DNA of 64,000 bases from CAVRQM01 sp963822705 (GTDB lineage Bacteria > Pseudomonadota > Alphaproteobacteria > Acetobacterales > Acetobacteraceae): assembly GCA_963822705.1 (NCBI GenBank), contig CAWGIX010000006.1, forward strand, positions 124,001-188,000, given 5' to 3'. Position numbers and translations under genes: made by a program. Shown piece after piece: positions 45,285 through 55,248 of this stretch. The notes under the pieces are model-generated. The model ran no database searches, had not been told where the DNA came from, and saw only the letters and a list, made by a program, of their open reading frames with translations. Position 1 is the first letter of the stretch. Every line of letters starts with the position of its first letter.

Positions 45285-46805
45285 ATTCTGGCTCAACCCA
45301 AAGACCTGCTGCTCGCGATCGACGTGGGCACCGGCAGCGTGCGCGCGGCACTGGTCGATCTGCGCGGCCACATCGTGGCATTCCGCGCCCGCGAGCACGA
45401 CCAGATCGTGCCGGCATTCGGCTGGGCCGAACAGCGCCCCGCCGACTGGTGGGAGGGTGCGGTCGCCAGCATTCGCGGCGTGCTCGAGGCCGTGGACCAC
45501 GCCGCGCATCGCGTCCTCGCCGTCGCGGGCTGCGGCCAGATGCACGGCACCGTACTGCTCGACACTGCCGGCCAGCCGGTGCTCGACTCCGTACAACTGT
45601 GGAACGACAAGCGCGCGCGTGCCCAGGTGGCCGCCTTCACCGCCAGTAACGACGTGGATGCGTTGTGGGAGCTGACCGCCAACCCTCCTGCCGTCGCCTG
45701 GCCCGGCTTCAAATTGCAGTGGATTCGCGAACACCAGCGGGAAGCTTTCGCGCGCGCAAAAACGTTGCTGATGCCGAAAGACTACATCAATTTCCGCCTT
45801 ACCGGCCAGCTGGGCATGGACGAGTCCGACGCGTCCTGCACCTATCTGTTCGACGCTCGAACCAATGGCTGGAGTGCGCCGCTGACAAAGCGTCTGGACA
45901 TTGATCCGGTCCTGCTGCCTCCGGTGCATCGGGCCGAGCATCTGCTGGGTGGCGTGACCCCTGCCGCTGCCAACGAAACCGGACTCCTGGAGGGTACGCC
46001 GGTTGCGTCCGGGACCTCCGACTTCGCTGCGACCCTGCTGGGTTCCGGCGTCTCGGCCCTCCATCGCGGTTCGGACATCACCGGCACGTCCACGCTCATA
46101 ACCGCCTATGCCGCGCGTCCCGTGCGTGATGCGGTGGTCACCAACATGCGGACCGCCGACGCGGCCTGGGCGGCTTTCACGATTCTGGACGCCGGCGGCG
46201 ACGCCATGCGCTGGGCCCGTCGCGTACTGCACCGCAACGAGGCGACCTACGACGAGATCGTCGCACTCGCGGCGAGTGCGCCACCGGGGTCGGACCGGCT
46301 GCTGTTCTTGCCGTATCTCAATGGCGAGCGGCTCGGCGGAGCGACCAACGCCCGGGCGCAGCTTTTTGGCCTGACCAGCAGCCATGATGCCGGCCATCTG
46401 CATCGCGCGGTGATGGAGGGGGTGGCGTTTGCGTCGCGGCGCAACCTTGCAATTCTGGAGCGGCAGAGCGGCCGGGTCGAGAGCGTTGTTGCGGCGGGAG
46501 GCGGCGCCAAGACGCGGCTTTGGCTCGACATCAAGGCGAGCATTTACGACCGGCCGATTCTGGTAACGGCGGAGCCGGAGGCCGGCGTGATGGGCTGCGC
46601 GATGATCGCGGCCCGTGCCGGCGGCGCGGTTGCCGACTGGACGGACGCGAGGGCGCGCTTCGTGGCTTTTGACGCGGAAGTCGCACCCAACCCGGCGTGG
46701 CGCGACCGCTATCTTGGGCTCGGGAAAATTTTCGAAGACCTTTACCAGTCGAGCCGCGGCCCCTGGGACCGCCTCGATGGATTGGAGGCCGGCCCGACCG
46801 CCTAG
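45285..46805 (+). CDS. FGGY-family carbohydrate kinase (xylulokinase-like)
   Basis: About 506 residues. The phosphate-binding start DLLLAIDVGTGSVRAALVD, AVAGCGQMHGTVLLD, WNDKRARAQ, MPKDYINFRLTGQLGMDESD, GTSDFAATLLGSG and AAGGGAKTRLWLDIKASI form the FGGY pattern. It would phosphorylate a pentulose or similar sugar. The N-terminal strand needs codons upstream of the first GTG (45324), yet no ATG lies there. ATT 45285 or CTG 45288, about 10 bases after AAAGG, is the best start, or a base has been lost. The stop shares CTAG with the convergent PfkB gene. Confidence 0.87.
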   Translation: MLAQPKDLLLAIDVGTGSVRAALVDLRGHIVAFRAREHDQIVPAFGWAEQRPADWWEGAVASIRGVLEAVDHAAHRVLAVAGCGQMHGTVLLDTAGQPVLDSVQLWNDKRARAQVAAFTASNDVDALWELTANPPAVAWPGFKLQWIREHQREAFARAKTLLMPKDYINFRLTGQLGMDESDASCTYLFDARTNGWSAPLTKRLDIDPVLLPPVHRAEHLLGGVTPAAANETGLLEGTPVASGTSDFAATLLGSGVSALHRGSDITGTSTLITAYAARPVRDAVVTNMRTADAAWAAFTILDAGGDAMRWARRVLHRNEATYDEIVALAASAPPGSDRLLFLPYLNGERLGGATNARAQLFGLTSSHDAGHLHRAVMEGVAFASRRNLAILERQSGRVESVVAAGGGAKTRLWLDIKASIYDRPILVTAEPEAGVMGCAMIAARAGGAVADWTDARARFVAFDAEVAPNPAWRDRYLGLGKIFEDLYQSSRGPWDRLDGLEAGPTA

Positions 46806-47770
46806 AAACCGTGGCTCGCCAGAAACGCATCGCGGCGTTCGGCCGTCGGCAAGCTCTCCATGGCACCGGCACCGGTCGCCGTGAGGGCACCATTGGCGCA
46901 GGCGCGGCGTGCCCAACGCTCCAGCGTGTCAGCCGCGCCGAGGTCTCCGTGCGCCGCCGCAACGTCCGTCAGAAGGCTTGCCATGAACGCATCGCCGCAG
47001 CCCACGGTGTCAACGACCTTGACCGGAAACCCCGGAACCGTCACGCGGTCGTGCGCTGTCACCAACATTGCGCCGGCGGCGCCGAGCGTGAGCGCCACCG
47101 CACGCAGGCCGGAATGCCACAGCCGGGCGATGCCGTCATCGGGGTTCTGCTCACCGGTCAGAAATGTCAGCTCTTCCTCACTGATTTTCACCAAATTCGC
47201 CCCTGTGACTGTTGCAAGCGCCGCCGCGCGCATCGCTTCCGGTTCCGGCCACAGGGATGGACGTAAGTTGACATCGGCCGAAACCAGCACGCCGGCCTCC
47301 CGTGCCACCTGAACCGCCCGCCGCTGCGCCGCTGCGGCGACCGGCTGCGCCAGAACCAGGCTGCCGACGTGCAGCATGCGCGCCGCTCGAATCAGGTCGA
47401 CATCCACCTCCTCGGGGGCGTAGCTCGCGTCGGCGCAGCCGTTGCGATAAAAGATGAAGTCGCGATCGCCCTCGGGCGACAGCGTCACTACGGCGAGCGC
47501 GGTGTTCCTCTCTGGCGTCAGCACGACGCCCTGCGTCGCTACGCCGTAGCCGGCGAGGGTGGCAACCAGCAACCGGCCGAACGCCTCCTCGCCGACCTTG
47601 CTCAACATTGCAGCGCTGCCGCCGAGCCGCGCCACGCCCACCGCCACGTTGCCCGGCGCCCCGCCGGCTTTCGCGGCAAAGCACGCCTGACCATCGGCAC
47701 CGCGGGCCGGTACCAGGTCGACGATCAGCTCGCCCAGGGCGACAACATCATAGCGCGGCGATACTGCCAT
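46802..47770 (-). CDS. PfkB-family sugar kinase
   Basis: A 322-residue ribokinase/fructokinase. The first signature is KAGGAPGNVAVGVARLGG (about residue 34) and the second is DTVGCGDAFMASLL, with the catalytic Asp. RDFIFYRNGCADASY is the fructokinase-type lid. It phosphorylates fructose or a related sugar. Its stop overlaps that of the FGGY kinase. Next to a glucose-6-phosphate isomerase, fructose 6-phosphate is a sensible product. Confidence 0.9.
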   Translation of the reverse strand: MAVSPRYDVVALGELIVDLVPARGADGQACFAAKAGGAPGNVAVGVARLGGSAAMLSKVGEEAFGRLLVATLAGYGVATQGVVLTPERNTALAVVTLSPEGDRDFIFYRNGCADASYAPEEVDVDLIRAARMLHVGSLVLAQPVAAAAQRRAVQVAREAGVLVSADVNLRPSLWPEPEAMRAAALATVTGANLVKISEEELTFLTGEQNPDDGIARLWHSGLRAVALTLGAAGAMLVTAHDRVTVPGFPVKVVDTVGCGDAFMASLLTDVAAAHGDLGAADTLERWARRACANGALTATGAGAMESLPTAERRDAFLASHGF

Positions 47771-47891
47771 GGCTTGAATGCTTCCCTTTCCCGTTTGCTG
47801 GGCTCCCTGTTCGTCGGTATGGGGCAGCGGTCCGCGAACGGCAATGCGGCGGGACGGGAGCGGTCGCCATTGACAAGCCTGGGGGTGCCCG

Positions 47892-48497
47892 ATGAGATCA
47901 TCGGTCACGGAATACGGGCAGGAGCCGTCTATGCTGTTCCCCGAGGGCGTCTCGATTGATGGGGTGACAGGGGCGGTCTCCCCGGCGACCGGCCGCTACG
48001 TCAAGAAACTCTCGGCGCTGCGCGAGCTGTACGAGACCCCGCCGCTGGTCGACGCCTTCATCACCGAGCATGGCGATGTCGATGCGTACGAAGTTATCGA
48101 ATACCGCCCCGACGGCAGCGACATCTGTTTCGGCACCACGATCATGGCACCGGGAAAGATCGGCTCCGAATATTTTCTGACCCGTGGCCACTACCACGCC
48201 AAATCCGACCGCGGGGAGACCTATTATACCCAGTCGGGCGAGGGCCTGCTGTTGCTGCATGCACGCTCCGGTGAGTGCCGCGTGGTGGATATGCGGCCCG
48301 GCGTATGCGCCTTCATCCCGCCGGAATGGGCGCACCGATCCGTCAACACCGGCACGGAAAAGCTGGTGTTCGTCTGGACCTGTTCGATCGACGCGGGACA
48401 CGATTACGGCGAGATCGCCACGCGCGGCATGCGCCAGCGTGCGGTCGAGCGGGATGGGCGCCCGACCGTCGTGCCCAATCATAATTATCGCGACTGA
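47892..48497 (+). CDS. Cupin-type glucose-6-phosphate isomerase
   Basis: A 201-residue cupin isomerase, the archaeal/alphaproteobacterial type unrelated to PgiA. The metal site is FLTRGHYHAKSDRGETYYTQSGEG (His, His, Glu), followed by IPPEWAHRSVNTG with the fourth His. It interconverts fructose and glucose 6-phosphates. Either ATG 47892 or ATG 47931 could start it; the family core begins at the second. It stands between PfkB and the ABC importer. Confidence 0.88.
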   Translation: MRSSVTEYGQEPSMLFPEGVSIDGVTGAVSPATGRYVKKLSALRELYETPPLVDAFITEHGDVDAYEVIEYRPDGSDICFGTTIMAPGKIGSEYFLTRGHYHAKSDRGETYYTQSGEGLLLLHARSGECRVVDMRPGVCAFIPPEWAHRSVNTGTEKLVFVWTCSIDAGHDYGEIATRGMRQRAVERDGRPTVVPNHNYRD

Positions 48498-48577
48498 TCG
48501 ACCGACAAGCTAACGGGACGGTCACGCCAGTGCAGAACGCACCAAGAGTGGATTGCGAGACAACAACAAAGGGAGGA

Positions 48578-50069
48578 ATGAGGATGTCGCCGAAAAAGTG
48601 GGGCTGGACGACGATACTGGCGGGGGCGGTGCTTGCCGCCGGTGCGCTGCCGGTGCGCGCGGCCGGGCAGTTCGACGGGGTGACCGTCAACGTCATGACC
48701 CAGACCGGCGCGATCCAGGAGCCGCTGCAGCGCCGCGCGCCGGATTTTGAGAAAATGACCGGCGCCAAGATCAACATCATCGCCGTGCCGTTCTCGGACC
48801 TCTACCAGAAAGTGCTGACCGATTGGGCGAGCGGCACCAACTCGGTCGATGCGGCCGTGTTCGCGCCGCAATGGATGGTCGACTACGTGGCCGGCGGCTA
48901 TCTTGAGGAACTCGACGACCGGATCGCCAAGGACAAGGCCATCCAGTGGAACAACATCGCCCCGTTCTTCCGCGACTTTTCGGCGACCTATGAGCGGCAA
49001 GACGTATCTCGTTCCGCTCGACGGCGACTTCCACATGCTGTACTATCGGACCGACGTGTTCGAAAAGGCCGGCCTGAAGCCGCCGGAGACATGGGATGAA
49101 TACCTCGCCGACGCCAAGGCGCTCAACGGCAAGGATTTCAACGGCGACGGCACGAAAGGGCTTCGGTTCCTGCATCGCCAAGAAGCGCAACGCCCAGAGC
49201 TACTGGTTCGTCACCGACATAACCGGCTCGATGATCCAGTCGAAGGGCACCAGCCAGGGCACGTTCTTCGACACCAAGGACATGAAGCCGCTGGTCGACA
49301 ACGAGGCTTTCCGCAAGGCGCTGGAGTTCCTCAAGGAGATCCGGCAAGTACGGGCCGCCGGACGAGCTCAACATGGACGTCAGCGACACGCGGCCGCTGT
49401 TCGTCTCCGGCAAGTGCGCGCTCAACCTCGACTGGGGTGATGTCGGCGTGCTCGCCATCGACCCAAAGGTTTCGAAGGTGATCGACAAGACCGGGTCGGT
49501 GATCACGCCCGGCTCGAAGGAGGTGCTGAACTGGTCGACCGGCAAGCTCGAGGCCTGCACCAAGGACAACTGCCCCTACGCCATCGACGGCGTCAACCAT
49601 GCGCCCTACGCCGCGTTCGGCGGCTGGAGCGGCGGCATCAACGCCAAGGCGAAGCGCCAAGGTGAAGGATGCGGCCTACGCCTTCTTCTCCTACATGTCG
49701 CAGCCGGCGCAGTCGGACGTCGACGTGACGATCGGTGCCACCGGGTTCAATCCCTACCGGCTGTCGCAGATGACCTACAACGACACCTGGAAGAAGGCCG
49801 GCATGAGCAAGGTCGCCGGCGACAGCTATCTCGGCGCCATCAAGGCCAGCCTGAACAGCCCGAACATGATCCTGGACCTGCGCATCCCGCAGAACCAGAA
49901 ATACCAGCAGGTCGTGCTCGACGAGGCGATCGCCCGCTTCCTGTCCGGCGAGATCGACGAGGAGGCGACGATCAAGACCATCGCGGACGGCTGGAACGAT
50001 CTCAACGAGCAGATCGGCAACGAGAGCCAGCTGAAGTTCTACAAGGGCACGCTCGGCGTGAAGCGCTAG
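48578..50069 (+). CDS. Sugar ABC transporter binding protein (four extra bases)
   Basis: About 495 residues. Signal peptide residues 1-27 (WTTILAGAVLAAGALPV, cleavage after RAA), then VNVMTQTGAIQEPLQRRAP and PQWMVDYVAGGYLEEL, as in family 1 solute-binding proteins. GGGAGG stands 4 bases before ATG 48578. Extra bases near 48995, 49159, 49346 and 49657 split it into five pieces in frames 2-0-1-2-0; joined, they run without gap to GTLGVKR. The whole stretch is conserved at protein level. The ligand is a sugar or polyol; the neighbouring kinases suggest a pentitol or hexose. Confidence 0.85.
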
Positions 50070-50113
50070 GCGTCGAGGCCGTCTCTGGTACATCGGCTGT
50101 CCCGATCGTCGCA

Positions 50114-50210
50114 CCGGGCTTGACCCGGCGATCCGGTGCAGCTGCACAGGTCGTGCGTCCATGCGCACGACTTCGCGGCTGCACCTGATGGCCGGGTCAA
50201 GCCCGGCCAT
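50114..50210. repeat. 97-bp REP-like inverted repeat between binding-protein and permease genes
   Basis: CCGGGCTTGACCCGG at 50114-50128 is mirrored exactly by CCGGGTCAAGCCCGG at 50192-50206. Nested inside are GGTGCAGC/GCTGCACC and GTCGTGCG/CGCACGAC around a short central loop. ATGGCCGGG and CCCGGCCAT also pair locally at 50188-50210. The transcript could fold into one long hairpin, as in paired REP/BIME elements. Confidence 0.82.
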
Positions 50211-50227
50211 GATGGCATAGGCGACGG

Positions 50228-51381
50228 ATGGATCACCGTAGGCCAGGCTTGATCGCCCTGCCCGAGGCAACCGCCTCGCGCGAAACGCGCGGCGAATGGA
50301 TCGACCGCAATTCCGGCCGGATCATGGTGCTGCCGGCGGTGCTCATCCTGCTCGCCTTCGCGATCTTTCCGCTGATCATCTCGACCTATCTGTCGCTGTC
50401 GCCGCTTCGCGCTCGCCGGCGGCAGCTTCAAGCTCACCTTCATCGGCCTCTACAATTACCGCCGGCTGCTGTTCGGCGCGCAGCAATACCATTTCCTCGG
50501 CACGCTGAGGCCGCTCGAGCGTGCCCGAATGGATCGCGTTCGGCGCTTCGTCGCCCTGATCCTGTGGTTGGCTTGGCCGCTACGTCGTGACCGAATTCAC
50601 CGTCGCTTGGCTTCGTCGGCCGCCTGATCTCGGCAGCGCTCGCGACCGGGCTGGTGCTCGCCGTGCTCGCGCACCGTCGTCCCCGGCGGCTTTCAGGGCA
50701 CGCTGCTGACCACGCTGCTCTACGTCCTCGTCGGCGTGCTCGTGCAGTTCCTGCTCGGCCTCGGACTGGCGCTGCTCTGCGCCCAGCCGATCCGCGGCCG
50801 CAACTTGTTCCGCGTCATCTTCTTCATTCCGCTGATGGTGACGCCCGGTCGGCGTCGCCTACATGTTCCGCATGCTCGCCGACATGCAGAAGGGACCGTT
50901 CGCGCCGCTCAGCCGCATCGTTCGGCTTCGGCGACTGGTCCTGGGCCACACAGGCCTGGTCGGCCCGCCTGATGGTGCTGGTCGGCGACACCTGGCAGTG
51001 GACGCCGTTCATGTTCATCGTGCTGCTCGCCGCCGATCGAGAACCAGCCGCGCGATCAGCTCGAGGCGGCGCGCCTGGACGGCGCCGGCGGCTGGCAGAG
51101 TCTTCCGCGACATCACCTGGCCGGCGATCGCGCCGATCGCCGCCACCGTCGTGCTGATCCGGCTGATCGAGGCGTTCAAGATCATCGACATGCCGAACGT
51201 GCTGACCGCCGGCGGCCCGGGCCTTGCCACCGAATCGCTGACGCTGCACTCGTTCATCGCCTGGCGCACCCAGGATCTCGGCGGCTCGGCGGCGGTCGGC
51301 TATCTGCTGCTGTTCGTCTCCACCATCACCTGCGTCTCGTTCTTCAATTACGTCGTCCGTTGGACGCGGAGATACCAGTGA
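50228..51381 (+). CDS. Sugar ABC transporter permease (first; nine extra bases, one missing)
   Basis: About 381 residues of a MalF-type permease with a long N-terminal part. MVLPAVLILLAFAIFPLIIS is helix 1. Later pieces are VQFLLGLGLALLCAQPI, FFIPLMVTP, VGDTWQWTPFMFIVLLAA, the EAA loop QLEAARLDGAGGWQVF for the ATPase, and GGPGLATESLTLHSF near the end. Extra bases occur near 50402, 50517, 50571, 50605, 50672, 50846, 50922, 51034 and 51099, and one base is missing near 50546. Each piece continues the family pattern, so the gene is probably whole in the real genome. Confidence 0.78.
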
Positions 51382-52441
51382 GCGTCCCGTGCCGGACGAC
51401 CGGCCGCCTCATGCGGCGCCTGTTCGAGCCGAAAAGCCTGGACGAAATGGCGCCGGTGCCGAAGATCGCCACCTATGCCGCGCTGATGCTTTGGACGCTC
51501 GTCGTGCTGTTCCCGCTCTACTGGGTGCTCGTCACCTCGTTCAAGATCGAGGTCGAGGTCGACAGCGGTCCCTATCTACCTTCCGTTCGTCGATTTCAAG
51601 CCGACGCTCGACGCCTGGAACTTCATGCTGCTGCAGAACAACACGCTGGGGCCTTACGTGAACTCGGTGGTCGTGGCGCTTGTCGAGCACGGTGCTGGCC
51701 GCTGCTGATCGGCTCGCTGGCCGCCTACGCGCTGGTGCGCATCCGCTTTCAGGTCAAGCTCGCCGCCATCGTGACCTTCATCGTGCTGATGGTCGCCGTC
51801 GATCGTCGCGGTTGCCGCGTTCGCGGTTCCCTGGCAGGTCGCGCTGGCCGTCGGCGGTCGCGCTTTTCCTGCTGGCGCTCGCCACCTTCGTGCGGCGCTT
51901 TCAAGGCCGCGGTCGGCAACAACGACATCGAGTTCTGGATGATCTCCAACCGGATCATGCCGCCGATCGTCGCCGTGCTGCCGATCTACGTCATGTTCCA
52001 GCACCTGAGGCTGCTCGACACGCAGGTCGCGCTGATCTCGACCTACACGGCCGTCAATCTGCCCGATCGTGGTCTGGCTGACGCGCGACTTCTTCGCCGG
52101 CATCCCGCTCGACCTCGAAGAGAGCGCCGAGATCGACGGCGCCTCGAAATTCCGCGTTTTCTTCACCATCGCCCTGCCGCTGGTGCGCTCCGGGCTCGCC
52201 GCGACCTTCATGCTCGTGCTGATCCTGAGCCTGGAACGAGTTTCTGCTCGCGCTGTTCCTCACCAACGCCAATGCCCAGACCATGCCGGTGCTGGTCGCG
52301 GCGCAGAACACCACGCGCGGGCCGCAATGGTGGTACATGTCGGTGCTGATCGTGATCATGATCGCGCCGGTGATCGTCGTCGCCGGCTTCCTGCAAAAGC
52401 ACATCGCGCGCGGCCTGCTGGTCGGCGCGGTCAAAGGGTAG
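51378..52441 (+). CDS. Sugar ABC transporter permease (second; eight extra bases)
   Basis: About 351 residues of a MalG-type permease, starting at a GTG that overlaps the previous stop as GTGA. Pieces in order: MLWTLVVLFPLYWVLVTSFK, LLIGSLAAYALVRIRFQVKL, IEFWMISNRIMPPIVAVLPI, DLEESAEIDGASKFRVFFTI (the EAA loop), and after 52231 WNEFLLALFLTNANAQTMPV. Extra bases lie near 51580, 51685, 51701, 51796, 51854, 51900, 52064 and 52231. Removing all eight gives one frame from start to stop. Confidence 0.78.
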
Positions 52442-52447
52442 GCGGCG

Positions 52448-53506
52448 ATGCGGGTCAGGCTCGAGGACATCCACAAATCCTTCGGCCCCGTCGAGGTCGT
52501 CAAGGGACTCGATCTCGAGGTCGCAGGACGGCGAGTTCCTGGTCCTGCTCGGAGCATCGGGCTCGGGCAAGACCACGGCGCTGCGCATGATCGCCGGCCT
52601 CGAGATCGGTCACCTCCGGGCGCGTGCTGATCGGCGACCGCGACGTCACCGACGTGCTGCCGAAGTATCGCGACGTCGCGATGGTGTTCCAGTCCTACGC
52701 GCTCTATCCGCACAAGACCGTGTTCGCGAACATCGCCTATCCGCTGACCGTGCGCAAACGGCCGCGCGCCGAGATCGAGGCAAGCGTCAAGGACGTCGCC
52801 CGGCAGGTGCAGCTCGAGCCGTTGCTCGACCGCTATCCGCGCCAGCTCTCGGGCGGCCAGCGTCAGCGCGTCGCGCTGGCCCGCGCCATCATTCGCCGGC
52901 CCGCGGCGTTTCTCATGGACGAGCCGCTGTCCAATCTGGACGCCAAGCTGCGCGGCTACATGCGCGCCGAACTCAAGCACATGCAGCACCAGCTCGGCAT
53001 CACCACAATCTATGTCACGCACGACCAGATCGAGGCGATGACGCTCGCGCATCGGGTGGCGCTGCTCGAGAAGGGCGAGTCTCCAGCAGCTCGATACGCC
53101 TGCCAACATCTACAATGCGCCCGCCAACCTGTTCGTCGCCGGCTTCATCGGCTCGCCGCCGATGAACTTCCTTGACGGCGACTCTCGTCGACGGCCGCTT
53201 TTCGCACGCCGGCCGGCAGTTTCGGCACGGCTGAGCGCGCGTCGCAAACGTGCGGCGGTGGCCGGCGTCCGACCGGAGGATTGCCGGGTCACGGCGCCGA
53301 GCGAAGGCAAGATCGTCGGCGAGGTCTATGCGACCGAACTGATGGGCGACCACGCGCTCGTCACCTGCCGGGTCGCGGCGACGCGACGGTCGACGGTCAA
53401 GGCCGACAAGGTTTTCGGCCGGCGCGACGGCGAAGCGATCGGTGTCGATTTCGCAGAAGACGTCATTCACCTGTTCGACAAGACGACCGGCGACCGTATT
53501 CGCTGA
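52448..53506 (+). CDS. Sugar ABC transporter ATPase, MalK/UgpC type (at least four extra bases)
   Basis: About 350 residues. The N-terminal MRVRLEDIHKSFGPVEVVKG precedes Walker A GASGSGKTTALRM, Q-loop MVFQSYALYPHKTV, signature LSGGQRQRVALARAI, Walker B FLMDEPLSNLDAKL and switch THDQIEAM. The C-terminal TOBE domain (GVRPEDCRV onward) is that of sugar importers. Extra bases occur near 52527, 52611, 53080 and 53179; the stretch 53180-53225 also needs one lost base to return to frame. It is the only importer ATPase in the window and could also serve the ATPase-less importer at 17.8-21 kb. Confidence 0.82.
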
Positions 53507-53514
53507 CCCGCGGG

Positions 53515-55248
53515 TCAGTCCCCGACCGCAGCTCCCGCCGGCCGCCGCGGATCGGAGGCACCCAGAAGCCGCGCGGAAGAACCGTGCTCGGGGGTTGCAT
53601 CGTTGCCCGACGATGCCGGCGCGGCGTCTCCGGAAGCCGGCATCACCGCAATCAATTCCGCCGCGCCCCAAGGGGTCTGTTCGACCACATCATAGCCTTC
53701 CTCCCGCAACAGCGCCGCGGTGTCGGGCGACAGCGCCAACGGCTCGGCAAACAGCTTGTCGGGGAGGTACTGCATATGCAGCCGCGGCGCGTCTACTGAC
53801 TCCTGCGGCGCCATACCGTGATCGACCAGGTTCAGCAGCACTTCTGCCACGATCGTGATAATTCTGCTGCCACCTGGCGAGCCCAGTACGTATGCCGGCT
53901 TGTCGTCGCGCAGCACGATCGTGGGCGACATCGACGACAACGGCCGTTTGCCGGGCGCAATGGCGTTGCGTACCCCCTGCACCAGCCCAAACAGGTTCGG
54001 TGTGTTGGGGGCGATGGAGAAATCGTCCATCTCGTCGTTCAGCAAAAACCCCGTTCCTGGTGCCATCACGCCGGCACCAAAACCGCCGTTCAGCGTGTAG
54101 GTGACCGAGACCGCGTTCCCGGCAGCATCCATTACCGCGAACGACGTTGTTTCGGGCCGCTCATGCGGTGCCGCACCGATCGCGAGCGAGGCGGACGGCG
54201 TGGCCCGCGCTCCGATGGCAGCGCGGATCGCGGAAAGATGCGCCTCGGACAGCAGCCAGTCGGTCGGGTTGTCCACAAAATCCGGGTCGCCGAGATAGGT
54301 GTTGCGGTCCAAGAAAGCGTGCCGCATCGCCTCTGCCATCAGGTGCACGCCGGCCGCGCCATGAAATCCCAGCGCGTGCAGATCGTAGCCCTGCAGCACC
54401 CCCAGAATCTCGCACAGCGTGGTGCCGCCGGAGGACGGCGGTGGCGCCGACACGATTTTCAGGCTCCGGTAGAGACACGTAACCGGTTTCGTCTCCCGCA
54501 CCCGGTAGGCGGCGAAATCGGCTGCCGTCAGCACGCCCCCTCCGGCCTGCGAGGCCGCCTCGATCGCCGCCGGGACCGGACCCCCGTAGAAGGCGAGGTC
54601 GCCTTGGTTGGCGATCGCCTGCAGCATCGCGGCCAAGTCGGTCTGGACCAGACGGTCTCCGGCGGCCAAAGGACCGCCGTCAGGTCTGAAAAAGACCTTT
54701 TTCGCCGCCGGGTCGAGCGCCAGATGTTTGACGCCGCCCGCCAGAATGTCGGCATCGGCCCGCGTCAGCACGAACCCGTCGCGGGCCAGGCGGATAGCGG
54801 GCGCCATTACCTGCTTGAGCGGCTGCGAGCCGTAGCGTGACAGCGCCGCGTCCAGACCCGCGACGGTTCCGGGCACGCCCGCCGCCTTCCACCCATACAG
54901 GCTGCTCCCCGGGACCGGCTTGCCGTCGGCGCCCAGATACATCGTGGCCCCGGCGGCGGCGGGCGCGGTCTCGCGAAAATCCAGAAACGTGGTGCGGCCG
55001 TCGGCCAGGCGCAGCGTCATGAACCCGCCGCCGCCGATGTTGCCGCAGCACGGGTCGACCACCGCGAGCGCGTAGCCGACCGCCACCGCGGCATCCACCG
55101 CATTGCCGCCTGCACGCAGGATTTCGACGCCCGCCTCGGAGGCGAGGCGGTTCGCGGACACGACCATGAAATGGTCCGCCTCCACCGCCGGCGGCGAGGC
55201 GGCGCAGAGCAGCACCAGGAACGCGGCAAACGGGCGAGGCAGATTCAT
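53515..55248 (-). CDS. ggt: Gamma-glutamyltransferase
   Basis: A 577-residue periplasmic N-terminal-nucleophile hydrolase that cleaves or transfers the gamma-glutamyl group of glutathione. Residues 1-24 are a signal peptide. EAGVEILRAGGNAVDAAVAV and NIGGGGFMTLRL are the usual large-subunit motifs. The autoprocessing Thr lies in RPETTSFAVMDAAGNAVS, where most enzymes have TTH. The substrate-binding loop is RPLSSMSPTIVL, and the small subunit ends near 53515. I chose ATG 55248, which overlaps the SH3 gene's stop. Confidence 0.94.
   Translation of the reverse strand: MNLPRPFAAFLVLLCAASPPAVEADHFMVVSANRLASEAGVEILRAGGNAVDAAVAVGYALAVVDPCCGNIGGGGFMTLRLADGRTTFLDFRETAPAAAGATMYLGADGKPVPGSSLYGWKAAGVPGTVAGLDAALSRYGSQPLKQVMAPAIRLARDGFVLTRADADILAGGVKHLALDPAAKKVFFRPDGGPLAAGDRLVQTDLAAMLQAIANQGDLAFYGGPVPAAIEAASQAGGGVLTAADFAAYRVRETKPVTCLYRSLKIVSAPPPSSGGTTLCEILGVLQGYDLHALGFHGAAGVHLMAEAMRHAFLDRNTYLGDPDFVDNPTDWLLSEAHLSAIRAAIGARATPSASLAIGAAPHERPETTSFAVMDAAGNAVSVTYTLNGGFGAGVMAPGTGFLLNDEMDDFSIAPNTPNLFGLVQGVRNAIAPGKRPLSSMSPTIVLRDDKPAYVLGSPGGSRIITIVAEVLLNLVDHGMAPQESVDAPRLHMQYLPDKLFAEPLALSPDTAALLREEGYDVVEQTPWGAAELIAVMPASGDAAPASSGNDATPEHGSSARLLGASDPRRPAGAAVGD

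Noticed and set aside
44970..46916. 648-codon minus-strand frame opposite the FGGY kinase
   Set aside because: The kinase frame has all its family motifs; the opposite frame has none.
48995..53180. Programmed frameshifting or an overlapping-code system in the ABC operon
   Set aside because: The shifts are +1, scattered, lack a common slippery sequence or stimulatory hairpin, and would be needed up to nine times per gene. An assembly artefact at wobble sites explains them more simply.
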